A stretch of DNA of 64,000 nucleotides, from assembly GCF_021021555.1 (NCBI RefSeq), contig NZ_JAINWA010000001.1, forward strand, positions 558,001 through 622,000. Reading direction: 5' to 3'. Source of the stretch: Teretinema zuelzerae. Lineage in GTDB: Bacteria; Spirochaetota; Spirochaetia; Treponematales; Treponemataceae. The notes below the pieces were generated by a model. The model had not been told where the DNA came from, made no database searches, and saw only the letters and a program-made list of their open reading frames with translations. Made by a program: the position numbers and the translations under genes. Shown here piece by piece: positions 17,282 to 24,697 of the stretch; position 1 is the stretch's first letter; each line of letters begins with the position of its first letter.

Positions 17282-18559
17282 CACTGCTGTCCAAGATAAT
17301 TTCATAGACAAAACTCAAATTGCATACAACTGACATCTGGAGCGTGAACAGAAACTGGCGGCGACGACCCGGCAAACCAAAGGTTCAAATCAATACGTTG
17401 GAATAATGAAACAGAGATTTCCGAAATAAAATGTGTGAAGCATTTCGTTATACTGCCTGTCGATTTTTTGAGCATTATATACAAAAGGTAAACGATCATA
17501 GCAATCCAAATCTGCGTTTTTACCGCATTCTCAGAGGTTCCATAAAAACGTTTTATTTTCAGGTTTTGCTTAATAGTTTTGAAAAAGAGTTCTATGTGCC
17601 AACGCTTTCGGTATATTTCAGCAACCTTTTCCGCGCTGCAGCTTATCATGTTCGTAAGTAAAATAATTGCGCTTCCAGTCTCATTATCAACGGTCCGAAT
17701 ACGCCTGAGTTCATTTGGGCATTTGCTTTTTGCAACCTGGCCGGTAAACTGAATGATATGGTCGCTCGATATCTTTGTGGTATGCGTTTTTCTTCGTTTA
17801 ATTACTTTGTAGGAGGCATTATCTTTAAGTCTGGTAACGAAATAGACACCGTTATCACAAAAATCAGAAAACTGAGCGTAGTTATTGTATCCCTTATCAA
17901 AGGTAACAATATCGCCTTTCTTAAGATTCATTTTTCCAAGCGTATTGTTCTCATGCTCTTCTGCATTAGTAATGAACAAATATTCCGGAACTGATTCGCC
18001 AACGTCATATTTCACATGGATCTTAACACCGCTTTTTGTCGATCTGAATTTCGCCCATGGGAAATCATTCAGAGAAAATCCGATTGTGGTTGCATCTACG
18101 GCATACAGTTTCTTTTCCGTCAACTTACGTGCGCCGCGCTCAAGCGTTGAAAATAATTGATAATACAAGGACTCGAAAAACTCGGAGCCGTGATTTTTAT
18201 TTGCGTATGAAATCGTTGATCGTTTTATTTCTTTGTTCAGGCCGAGATGGTAAAAAGATTTTTTTTGGCAATTCATTGCATTTTGAATACTACGCAGGCC
18301 GTTTTGTCTAGTTATTTGCGCAAAGGCCATGACAACGAATTGATCCCATGTATTGAAATCTTTTCGGAATTTGTCTGATTCCATCGTTTTGCACAGTTTA
18401 TCAAATTCAGGTCTCTTAACTTGTGATAGAAGCTGTCCAAAAAGTGTGTTATAGTTATTCATACCCGATTTCCTTTTGTGGTAAAGGTTTGTGTGGTAAC
18501 AAAACTGTATCACGGAAATCGGGTTTTTAAAATAGTTCTATTTATCTTGGACAGCAGTG
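17282..18559 (-). mobile_element. IS4-family insertion sequence, copy 1
   Basis: The 1278-bp element has terminal inverted repeats CACTGCTGTCCAAGATAA at both ends. It is flanked by a perfect 9-bp target duplication AAGATTTAT (17273-17281 and 18560-18568), so the insertion is intact and probably recent. It is identical as far as I can read to copy 2 at 29732-31009. It sits between the terminase stop and the small gene before the portal, breaking the packaging operon without interrupting a recognised gene. Confidence 0.95.
17302..18462 (-). CDS. IS4-family DDE transposase, copy 1
   Basis: The start is placed at ATG 18462, which has AAGGAA upstream; the frame extends 17 codons further without a site. 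The 386-residue product has the DDE triad in LYAVDATTIGF, VTFDKGYNNY and YRKRWHIELFFKTIKQNLK, the last being the Y-R-E-K signature of IS4. An N-terminal DUF4372-like region (FDKLCKTMESDKFRKDFNTW) fits too. It catalyses cut-and-paste movement of the surrounding element. Confidence 0.95.
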   Translation of the reverse strand: MNNYNTLFGQLLSQVKRPEFDKLCKTMESDKFRKDFNTWDQFVVMAFAQITRQNGLRSIQNAMNCQKKSFYHLGLNKEIKRSTISYANKNHGSEFFESLYYQLFSTLERGARKLTEKKLYAVDATTIGFSLNDFPWAKFRSTKSGVKIHVKYDVGESVPEYLFITNAEEHENNTLGKMNLKKGDIVTFDKGYNNYAQFSDFCDNGVYFVTRLKDNASYKVIKRRKTHTTKISSDHIIQFTGQVAKSKCPNELRRIRTVDNETGSAIILLTNMISCSAEKVAEIYRKRWHIELFFKTIKQNLKIKRFYGTSENAVKTQIWIAMIVYLLYIMLKKSTGSITKCFTHFISEISVSLFQRIDLNLWFAGSSPPVSVHAPDVSCMQFEFCL

Positions 18560-18581
18560 AAGATTTATTAAACTTTTCAGG

Positions 18582-19820
18582 TCAATTACACACGACGCCA
18601 TACTGCACATGGCTGAAAATCGCATACCTCATCGCGTCCATGTAGTGGTCATTCACCTTCACGATCTGGTTTCCTTCGTCCCGGGCGTAGTCCGCAATTT
18701 CCTGCAATACGCCGGTGCACTTCACGCTCACAAAAAACCGGTTCCGTTCCATCAGGGCGCAGATGTAATCAATCCCCGAATCGACGGAATTGTTCGCCTT
18801 CACACCGCCAGTGATCTCCTGTATCCGCTCGCCGCCCGCCGGATCGCAATAGGTCGGAAACAAATCCGCTTCGTTCTTGTCGTTCCGGTACCACCCGAGG
18901 TCTGTCAGCTCCTCGTTGAAAGTCCTCGTCGGCATGTTGTACGCGCCGTAGTCGGCGATCAGGTAGACGCTGTTCCCGATCCAGCCCACCTTCACATTCG
19001 TGATGTTCAGGCCGAAATCCTGTCCCGCCGTCACGAAGTCAAACTGCTCGGGTATCCTGTCTTGCGGAAGGATCATTTCCTCCCGGAACTTCTCGTACAC
19101 GACGCCGTCGGCCTTTACCCACAGTCCGTCCCGGAAACGCGCACGCTGCTTTTCGGGCATCGTGTCCAGAATGTCGCTTATGTAATCCTCAGCAAGATTC
19201 CCCGCATTGTCGGCGGGGTTCAAAACCATGGATACATAGAGGTCCGGTTTAACGAGGGGCGTATCGGTCCGCGCCTCGATCTTCCTGATGAATACCTTGT
19301 ACGCCCAATGCATGGGAGACGCCGGATTGCAGTCATACAGAAAAAGGTTCCTGCATCCCGGAACGTGCATTGCAAGGCGGCTGTAGGCGACGTTTACTGC
19401 CGCATACGAAATCTGGCTCACCTCGTTGAAGTAGATCGTGTTGTACTCGTGCCCGAGTATCTTGTCGACCTGTTCCTTGTCCCCGAGCCCGCCGATCCAT
19501 ATTTCCGAGCCGTTCCACATCTTGATGTAGTTGTCATGGACGACAAGCTTGTACCGCGCGTTCCCCACGATCTTGTCGAGCCAGGGAACGAGGGTTTCGT
19601 GCAAGACCGAACTCCGCGCGTCCTTCGTCCGGAGGCGGCAGATCAGGTGCCGGCTCCCCGCATACCGTATCGCCCGGAAAATGATGACGATCACGAGGAT
19701 CGTCGTCTTCCCGCTCCGCGATCCACCGAAGAGCAGAATATGTTTTGCGCCGCTTTTCAGAAGTTTCAGTGCTTCCCGTTGCACGCGCGTCGGCAGGAAT
19801 ACCTTATCGGATAGGAGCAT
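18582..19820 (-). CDS. terL: Phage terminase large subunit
   Basis: ATG at 19820 shares its A with the stop of the small-subunit gene (TGATG), so I prefer it to the GTG one codon earlier. The 412-residue product has Walker A GGSRSGKT (about residues 33-40) and Walker B NTIYFNEVSQ. The nuclease domain shows AGQDFGLNITNVKVGW, YCDPAGGERIQE and a late KVNDHYMDAMRYAIFSH motif with metal-binding Asp residues. It packages DNA into the prohead through the portal. Its downstream partner genes are now separated from it by an IS4 copy. Confidence 0.93.
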   Translation of the reverse strand: MLLSDKVFLPTRVQREALKLLKSGAKHILLFGGSRSGKTTILVIVIIFRAIRYAGSRHLICRLRTKDARSSVLHETLVPWLDKIVGNARYKLVVHDNYIKMWNGSEIWIGGLGDKEQVDKILGHEYNTIYFNEVSQISYAAVNVAYSRLAMHVPGCRNLFLYDCNPASPMHWAYKVFIRKIEARTDTPLVKPDLYVSMVLNPADNAGNLAEDYISDILDTMPEKQRARFRDGLWVKADGVVYEKFREEMILPQDRIPEQFDFVTAGQDFGLNITNVKVGWIGNSVYLIADYGAYNMPTRTFNEELTDLGWYRNDKNEADLFPTYCDPAGGERIQEITGGVKANNSVDSGIDYICALMERNRFFVSVKCTGVLQEIADYARDEGNQIVKVNDHYMDAMRYAIFSHVQYGVVCN

Positions 19821-20299
19821 CACAAGCCCTCGAAGTCCTGCACAAAATTGATCTCAAGCTGCCCGCTTATCGGTTTTCCGTCCCCGGACCCGTTGCCGTC
19901 CGCCGCGTGGGCCTTGCCGAAAATCGTCCGCTCGATGTCAATGGAGTTTTTCAGCCAGTCGATCACGTTCGACTGCGTCAGCTCCTCGGGGTCAAACCCC
20001 GCCAAACGCTTCTCGACAATGCTCAGCACCTTCTCGGTAATCTTCTGGTACATCTTCTCGCGCTCTCCGTACTCCCGCTCCCGTTCGGCTCTCTTCAGTC
20101 CGTCGAGATACACGTCATACGCGCCGCAGCGCTTTACCCAATCGAACTTTGCCGACCACTTGCACCAGACCCCGTAGCGTGTCCGGGAGATCCCGTTCAG
20201 CGCGATCGCCTTCAGGATCCCCCGGTCCACACCGTAGTCCCGGTACATGCAGAACGCGTTCCACGACGCATTTGTTTCATCGGGACTTCTTTCCCACAA
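19820..20299 (-). CDS. terS: Phage terminase small subunit-like protein
   Basis: The frame from TTG 20299 gives 159 residues. An N-terminal helix-turn-helix-like region (GVDRGILKAIALNGISRTRYGVWCKWSAKFDW) is followed by a long charged helical segment (RAEREREYGEREKMYQKITEKV) and an acidic tail. That organisation and the position immediately before terL fit a small terminase subunit that recognises the packaging site. The start is uncertain: GGAGG lies 15 bases before the TTG, and closer to a non-standard ATT. No in-frame ATG is well placed. Confidence 0.72.
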   Translation of the reverse strand: MWERSPDETNASWNAFCMYRDYGVDRGILKAIALNGISRTRYGVWCKWSAKFDWVKRCGAYDVYLDGLKRAEREREYGEREKMYQKITEKVLSIVEKRLAGFDPEELTQSNVIDWLKNSIDIERTIFGKAHAADGNGSGDGKPISGQLEINFVQDFEGL

Positions 20300-20342
20300 C
20301 TCGGAAATTGATCACCTCCCTGCGCCTCACGCTGCGCCTGTG

Positions 20343-20513
20343 CTATTTTCCCGGCTCAAGCTCAAGGGCACACAATGAACGGATAATCCTGATGCTGTTC
20401 TCGTACTCCTGCACCCACTCGGCATTTCCCGTTTCAATCGCGTGCGCCTTCCGCTTCTCCAGAAACTTCACCGCCTGCCGGATACCATCCAGCGTCAGAT
20501 ACGGCTTCTTCAT
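20343..20513 (-). CDS. Small phage-associated protein, 56 residues
   Basis: A strong purine-rich site (GGAGAGGAGAGG) precedes ATG 20513. The product starts MKKPYLTLDGIRQAVKFLEK and is helical and charged, with no signal or membrane segment. It is the first gene of the head/packaging operon as visible here, upstream of terS. The function is unknown; small genes at this position are common in HK97-type modules and may bind DNA or assist the terminase. Confidence 0.62.
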   Translation of the reverse strand: MKKPYLTLDGIRQAVKFLEKRKAHAIETGNAEWVQEYENSIRIIRSLCALELEPGK

Positions 20514-20739
20514 TTTGCCTCTCCTCTCCTTTTTTTGTTTTACGTGCCCCTACAACACAAAAACAAAAAACCTCAAGTTATTTCAGGGCTAACTGTAAAC
20601 CCGTTCGGAAACAATTTTTATGTGTGTTTTTACGACAGGTTTTTCCCTTTTCTCGCAAAAATACGAAAAAGGCAATCTGGCATGGTGTTTCTTGCGGTGA
20701 GAACGAAGAGGTTCGCATTTTGCTGTATGGCCCATCGTG

Positions 20740-20893
20740 TTTCTAACGGGGGAGGGGCAATTATATGTCCGGTGCCGGAACCCCACAAGGCCAAGCAAGC
20801 GTCGTCGTCGCTTCGACGATTACGTCTCCGCTCCTAGCCGGCCTTGCGTGAACCCGGCACCGGACAGAAACTATTTTTCGCCCCCGTTAGAAA
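20740..20893. ncRNA. Large nested inverted-repeat element (structured RNA or DNA site)
   Basis: Four nested stems were read directly. 20740-20752 (TTTCTAACGGGGG) pairs perfectly with 20881-20893. 20766-20778 (TGTCCGGTGCCGG) pairs perfectly with 20854-20866. 20786-20792 (CAAGGCC) pairs with 20840-20846. An inner hairpin TCGTCG/CGACGA (20805-20810 and 20814-20819) closes on CTT. It lies in a 434-bp gap with no gene (20514-20947), between the divergent packaging operon and the plus-strand gene at 20948. It could be a structured leader of that gene, an independent small RNA, or a terminase recognition site near terS. No known RNA family is recognised, and the strand cannot be decided. Confidence 0.6.
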
Positions 20894-20947
20894 TCTTAAA
20901 GGGCGAATCTCGTCCTTCGAGAAAAAAAATGACCAAAGGAGAACGCT

Positions 20948-21388
20948 ATGGCAGACTTAGCAATTCAACAGGACGCGCGCGCGGAAACAGTCGAGAGGAT
21001 CGAAAGCCGATTCGAGCAGAAAGGTTCAAAGGCGTTTTATGGGGATCAGGATATTTTTCTGTATCCCGCCGTTTTCGGTTCCGGCGGAACCGTCTCGTTC
21101 GACGTTTCGCGCACCGCCTGGCAGCACGGCATACAGACACCGCTTCACCTGTCTGCATCCCTGTATTGCCGGTGGATACTCAATCCGCATTGGAATCCGG
21201 TAAAAACAGTCGCGGCGCTTTGTCACGCATTCCTGTACCATGTCGACCTGGACAACGAAGGACAAAGAAAATTGCTCTTCACGTTTCCGGCATTTTCGCC
21301 AGTCGAAGGAATCATCGGGGTCCCGGTTCGGGCGACAATCAACGGATTCAGGACCGAATACATTTTCATCGAAGGTGACGAAGAATAA
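20948..21388 (+). CDS. Unrecognised 146-residue protein beside the phage module
   Basis: AAAGGAG precedes the ATG. The product is soluble with mixed alpha/beta character: a charged N-terminus (ARAETVERIESRFEQKG), then a beta-rich body (GGTVSFDVSRTAWQHGIQTP, PVRATINGFRTEYIFIEGDEE). It has no signal peptide, membrane helix or known motif. It is divergent from the packaging operon, has the nested inverted-repeat element in its leader region, and ends with its own terminator hairpin, now split by IS3. It may be phage cargo. Confidence 0.65.
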   Translation: MADLAIQQDARAETVERIESRFEQKGSKAFYGDQDIFLYPAVFGSGGTVSFDVSRTAWQHGIQTPLHLSASLYCRWILNPHWNPVKTVAALCHAFLYHVDLDNEGQRKLLFTFPAFSPVEGIIGVPVRATINGFRTEYIFIEGDEE

Positions 21389-21439
21389 AAAAAGGCCGGT
21401 CAGGGAATATGAACTGACCCCACAAAAGTGGACAGTGAT

Positions 21440-22276
21440 TTAAGCAGTTTGACTGAAATGGCTCCTGTAAGCAACAGGGGCCATTTTTAATTTTGTCTGA
21501 ATTCGTTCTTTATTATAAAAATCGACATATTTACGAATCTTTTCCTCAAGCTCTTCTCGTGTTTTTGGCTTGATCCTATGAATTAATTCGCTTTTCAAAT
21601 GGCTGAAGAAATTTTCCATAACTGCGTTATCCCAGCAATTTCCCCGCCTGGACATGCTTTGTATTGCTCGCTTTTCGCTCAATAAATTACTGTAAGCCAG
21701 CGACATATAATGCCCTCCTTGATCGCTATGAATCAGAAGGTTTTCTGTAAGCCTGTGTGCAAATGCATCCTTGATCGTTTCTAACACGAAAGCTATTCCA
21801 AAATCCGAGCTGATCCGATATGCGACCAGTTCATTGTTGTAAAGATCAAGAAGCGCGGACATATATAATCGTTGAGAACCGGACTGAAGATAGGTTATGT
21901 CGGTTACCCACTTCTGGTTCGGTTTCTCAGCGATAAAGTTCCGATTCAATATATTTGGCTTTGCCCCTTCAATAACGAATGATGATTTCGGATAGTTAAA
22001 CCTTTTACGTCTGATTACAGCCTGAAGATCATTTGCTTTTTGAAGTCGTGCAATCCGTTTGTGGTTGACCGGGTAATGTAACTGTGCTTCGATAGCGATT
22101 TTCATTCGTCGGTATCCATACGTCAGACTAGTTTCGGTTTGAATAGCCCGCATACATTGCACAAGAGCATGGTCTCCATCGGACTCCTTGTCTGTTGCCT
22201 TTAAAAACTTGTAGAATCCGCTTCTTGAGACGCAAGCGACAAAACAAAGTTCTCTAATGGGATATTGGGATTTCAA
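21440..22276 (-). CDS. IS3 transposase OrfB (integrase-like DDE domain)
   Basis: The frame codes for 278 residues from a TTG at 22276, but the frame stays open upstream through KKKDKFRIIKRLK. The protein is therefore most likely made as an OrfA-OrfB fusion by -1 frameshifting at A_AAA_AAG (22300-22306). The rve-type domain has DDE residues in WVTDITYLQSG, LLIHSDQGGHYMS and DNAVMENFFSHLKSE. An HTH_21-like segment (YGYRRMKIAIEA) precedes it. Confidence 0.93.
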   Translation of the reverse strand: MKSQYPIRELCFVACVSRSGFYKFLKATDKESDGDHALVQCMRAIQTETSLTYGYRRMKIAIEAQLHYPVNHKRIARLQKANDLQAVIRRKRFNYPKSSFVIEGAKPNILNRNFIAEKPNQKWVTDITYLQSGSQRLYMSALLDLYNNELVAYRISSDFGIAFVLETIKDAFAHRLTENLLIHSDQGGHYMSLAYSNLLSEKRAIQSMSRRGNCWDNAVMENFFSHLKSELIHRIKPKTREELEEKIRKYVDFYNKERIQTKLKMAPVAYRSHFSQTA

Positions 22277-22629
22277 TCGTTTGATGATTCTGAATTTGTC
22301 TTTTTTTTTAAGTCCACACGATTTTGAAGATACTTGAGAAGCTCGGTTTTGTACGCCAGCTCGACCTTCAATCTTTCATTTTCCATTCTTAGACTAGATT
22401 CAAGGTCATCGCGCACAGTGATTTTTTGTATTTTTGTTGGACGGCCGCGTTTCATTGCCAGTGGCTCTCCTGCTATATAGCGTCTTGTCCATTTTATAAC
22501 GTTTTCTGAGCTAATGTGATAGATACGGCTGAGCTTATTGATTCCGTATCCGTCTTCCAGCCGTTTCTTGACTATGAATTCTTTGAACTCGATAGAGTGT
22601 TTTCTGAATTTTTGTCCTTTCTTGGACAT
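22273..22629 (-). CDS. IS3 OrfA (helix-turn-helix protein)
   Basis: The 118-residue product has an HTH_28-like DNA-binding domain (EFKEFIVKKRLEDGYGINKL) and a C-terminal leucine-zipper-like coiled coil (RMENERLKVELAYKTELLKYL), as in other IS3 OrfA proteins. The slippery heptamer A_AAA_AAG lies in its last 13 codons, and its stop overlaps the orfB frame. It binds IS ends and, as part of the frameshift fusion, directs transposition. Confidence 0.92.
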   Translation of the reverse strand: MSKKGQKFRKHSIEFKEFIVKKRLEDGYGINKLSRIYHISSENVIKWTRRYIAGEPLAMKRGRPTKIQKITVRDDLESSLRMENERLKVELAYKTELLKYLQNRVDLKKKTNSESSND

Positions 22630-22699
22630 AAAAAGACCCCCTGAAGTGTCTACTTCTAGGGGGTCAGTTCAATAATCCCCGACCGGCCCCGATCAATCC

Positions 22700-23998
22700 G
22701 ATTATGCAACCTTTTTTCTGTAAATTTCGTTCAAAGCAGGTCGGTCGGTTGACTCAGGCAAGTACCGTTTGTCATTCTGCCACTGGTCGTTTTGTTCGAT
22801 CAGCATAGAAGCCGCAAGGCGAAGTAAACTCTCGGCGTTCGGGAAAACACCCACTACTTTCGTTCGCCTGTTAATCTCCTTCATCTGGCGTTCTGCCAGA
22901 TTCGATGTTCGCATCTTCCTCCTGTGATTTTCAGGGATGTTGAATACACTCAATCCTTCCCGTATATTTACATCGGCCCAAGCCGCTAAACGCGGATGGG
23001 TTTTTTGATATTTTTCAACGAGCTGTTGCAAATATCGTTCTGCATTCTCGCGGTCAGGCGCATTGAACACCTTCCGAATATCGGCGGCTACCAGCGGGAT
23101 GTCATCTTTTTTCGTGACGTAGGAGTGGGCATTCTGCTGCAGATGAAACTGGCAGCGTTGCCACAGAATTCCAGGGAAGACAGCATCGATTGCAGCGCGA
23201 AGTCCTGAGTGGTCATCACTGGTGATCATTCGAAGGCCGTGCATCCCTCGTCGTACGAGATCCTCGAGAAAGGAACGCCAGTTTACCTCTGCCTCACTGT
23301 TCGCGACTTCGGCGTCAAGAATATGCCGATTCCCGCTGTAATCAACGCCAATAGCCACTAGAAGAGCCTGCTTGACCACCTGGGAACCGACGCGCACCGA
23401 TTCATAGGTCGCATCAAGTACCAAGTATTGAATCTGTCCGACAGGCTGCGCCTTCCAAGACGTAATCTCTTCATCGAGCTCCTTTGCCAGCCTGCTGACC
23501 TGGGACGAGCTGACTTCGGTGCCACAAAGAATTTCGACGATATCCGAGACCCTGCGGGTACTTACTCCTTTGACATACATTTCGGCGATGGCGAGCTTGA
23601 GAGCACGCTCACTGCGCATGCCTTTCTCGATGCAGCTGGGGTAAAACTCCATCCCGCGAACTTGTGGTACTTTCAAGAGGACTTTCCCGGTCGCAAGATT
23701 GAGCGTCTTGTCTTTAAATCCATTGGCATGCCCAGTACGCTCTTCCGTGCGTTCATATGGTTCGGCGTTGAGAGCCTTTGCTCGCTCGATCTTCATGGCC
23801 TCATTGACGACCACTTCGATAACACGAGAAAATTTATTGTCCCCATTCGCTGCCAGCATCTGGATCACTTGCTCCAAAAGTGTATATTCTGATTCGTAGG
23901 CCATCGGGTTCTCCTTATGGTTGGTTTGGTCACTTACCATTTGAGCCCGATCGGCCTGCTTTTTTCAACCCAATTTACAGAAAGAATTGTACACTAAC
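22700..23998 (-). mobile_element. IS256-family insertion sequence, copy 1
   Basis: The element is 1299 bp, the same as copy 2 (26945-28243) in inverted orientation. Its 27-bp imperfect inverted repeats are GTTAGTGTACAATTCTTTCT... at the transposase-upstream end and GATTATGCAACCTTTTTTCT... at the other, both continuing into GTAAATT. The flanks GATCAATCC (left) and CTTCCGTG (right) do not match, so there is no target duplication here. The right side abuts a 257-bp duplicate of the element's own end. Confidence 0.92.
22702..23904 (-). CDS. IS256-family transposase, copy 1
   Basis: I place the start at ATG 23904, the codon that follows AAGGAG; an upstream in-frame ATG at 23940 has no site. The 400-residue MULE-type transposase has DDE residues in YLVLDATYESVRVG, MITSDDHSGLRAA and TSNLAERQMKEINRRTKVVG, plus the family block CQFHLQQNAHSYV. 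Its stop codon lies within the terminal inverted repeat. It is identical to the copy-2 enzyme. Confidence 0.95.
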   Translation of the reverse strand: MAYESEYTLLEQVIQMLAANGDNKFSRVIEVVVNEAMKIERAKALNAEPYERTEERTGHANGFKDKTLNLATGKVLLKVPQVRGMEFYPSCIEKGMRSERALKLAIAEMYVKGVSTRRVSDIVEILCGTEVSSSQVSRLAKELDEEITSWKAQPVGQIQYLVLDATYESVRVGSQVVKQALLVAIGVDYSGNRHILDAEVANSEAEVNWRSFLEDLVRRGMHGLRMITSDDHSGLRAAIDAVFPGILWQRCQFHLQQNAHSYVTKKDDIPLVAADIRKVFNAPDRENAERYLQQLVEKYQKTHPRLAAWADVNIREGLSVFNIPENHRRKMRTSNLAERQMKEINRRTKVVGVFPNAESLLRLAASMLIEQNDQWQNDKRYLPESTDRPALNEIYRKKVA

Positions 23999-24255
23999 CT
24001 TCCGTGCGTTCATATGGTTCGGCGTTGAGAGCCTTTGCTCGCTCGATCTTCATGGCCTCATTGACGACCACTTCGATAACACGAGAAAATTTATTGTCCC
24101 CATTCGCTGCCAGCATCTGGATCACTTGCTCCAAAAGTGTATATTCTGATTCGTAGGCCATCGGGTTCTCCTTATGGTTGGTTTGGTCACTTACCATTTG
24201 AGCCCGATCGGCCTGCTTTTTTCAACCCAATTTACAGAAAGAATTGTACACTAAC
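23999..24255. repeat. Tandem 257-bp duplicate of the IS256 transposase-upstream end
   Basis: Bases 23999-24255 repeat 23742-23998 exactly as read: the first part of the transposase gene, its ribosome site and the terminal inverted repeat ending CTAAC. The fragment holds the first codons of the transposase only, so it is not functional as a gene. It is followed directly by GTAACGAT, one half of a displaced 8-bp target duplication. Confidence 0.92.
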
Positions 24256-24464
24256 GTAACGATCATTTTGTTGGTTTTGATGGTGTATATACAAAAGTTG
24301 ATAGCGATACATGGAACCAAGCAGTTTTTTTTGAAAATATTTGGCTGGTTTTTTTTATACTGGCAATTATCTCAATCCTTTACCTATCTTATGGCTTTTT
24401 CCTCGTGAAACATTATCAGCATTATAAAGACAAGCTCTTAACTTTTTTTAAGAATAAGGAATAA
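24256..24464 (+). pseudogene. 3' part of a small membrane protein gene split by IS256 and inversion
   Basis: From GTAACGAT (24256-24263) a frame with no start runs to TAA 24464: NDHFVGFDGVYTKVDSDTWN, then a hydrophobic helix (IWLVFFILAIISILYLSYG) and a basic tail. Its missing 5' part is at 28244-28372 on the minus strand. The two join in frame through the shared 8-bp sequence. The restored protein has about 110 residues and two membrane helices. Its start codon overlaps the end of RHS tip 1, so it is most simply the immunity protein of that tip. Confidence 0.85.
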
Positions 24465-24520
24465 GATGACAATATAATTTTTTTAGAATTATAAGATGAA
24501 ATCCTCTTTAGTATGTTGTT

Positions 24521-24650
24521 GATAAAAGTTCAAGTTAAGCTTCAAGCGCCATCCAGCGGGAGGGGGAGGCGCTCGCTGGCTTTCAAACCAAGTAAGCTTG
24601 TCCGCTTGAACTGCTTTTTTTTATTTCTCCGCGTCTGGAGATCAGAAATT
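24521..24650 (+). repeat. Structured intergenic repeat A (terminator-like)
   Basis: Conserved outer blocks GATAAAAGTTCAAGTTAA and TTGAACTGC with a T-run, then CTCCGCGTCTGGAGA, enclose a variable GC-rich centre. The blocks pair as an interrupted stem (GTTCAAG/CTTGAAC, CAAGC/GCTTG). Repeat B at 26789-26902 has the same blocks with a different centre. Each lies just downstream of an immunity-like gene, consistent with a rho-independent terminator that also marks a cassette boundary. Confidence 0.75.
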
Positions 24651-24663
24651 TATTATTATGCCC

Positions 24664-24692
24664 TTGACTTCATATGAACTACAAGGTATATT
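24664..24692 (+). promoter_or_regulatory. Promoter of higBA, predicted to give a leaderless transcript
   Basis: TTGACT (24664-24669), a 17-bp spacer and TATATT (24687-24692) form a near-consensus sigma70-type promoter. Transcription would begin about six bases later, at or next to the ATG at 24698. An earlier in-frame ATG (24674) lies inside the spacer and cannot be used from this promoter. Confidence 0.7.
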
Positions 24693-24697
24693 CAAGT

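Larger units (their letters stand above)
21410..22671 (-). mobile_element. IS3-family insertion sequence
   Basis: The 1262-bp element is bounded by inverted repeats TGAACTGACCCC (21410) and GGGGTCAGTTCA (ending 22671), with a 3-bp target duplication ATA at 21407-21409 and 22672-22674. It carries overlapping orfA and orfB on the minus strand, the standard IS3 layout. It inserted into the loop of a terminator hairpin. Confidence 0.93.
21394..22688 (+). terminator. Terminator hairpin split by an IS3-family insertion
   Basis: Removing the IS3 element and one ATA duplication joins GGCCGGTCAGGG (21394-21405) to CCCCGACCGGCC (22677-22688) as a near-perfect stem around a short AT loop, 5 bases after the stop of the 20948-21388 gene. 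The insertion point is in the loop. No long T-run follows, but IS256 copy 1 begins 11 bases later and may have replaced it. Confidence 0.65.

Noticed and set aside
20740-20893. Integron attC site
   Set aside because: The outer arms (CTAAC...GTTAG) resemble attC ends. However, the stem continues without the unpaired spacer, the flanking core bases deviate from RYYYAAC/GTTRRRY, and no integrase is seen.
24521-24650. Integron attC site for repeat A
   Set aside because: The essential AAC/GTT triplets are replaced by AAG/CTT, and a T-run after the stem fits a terminator better.
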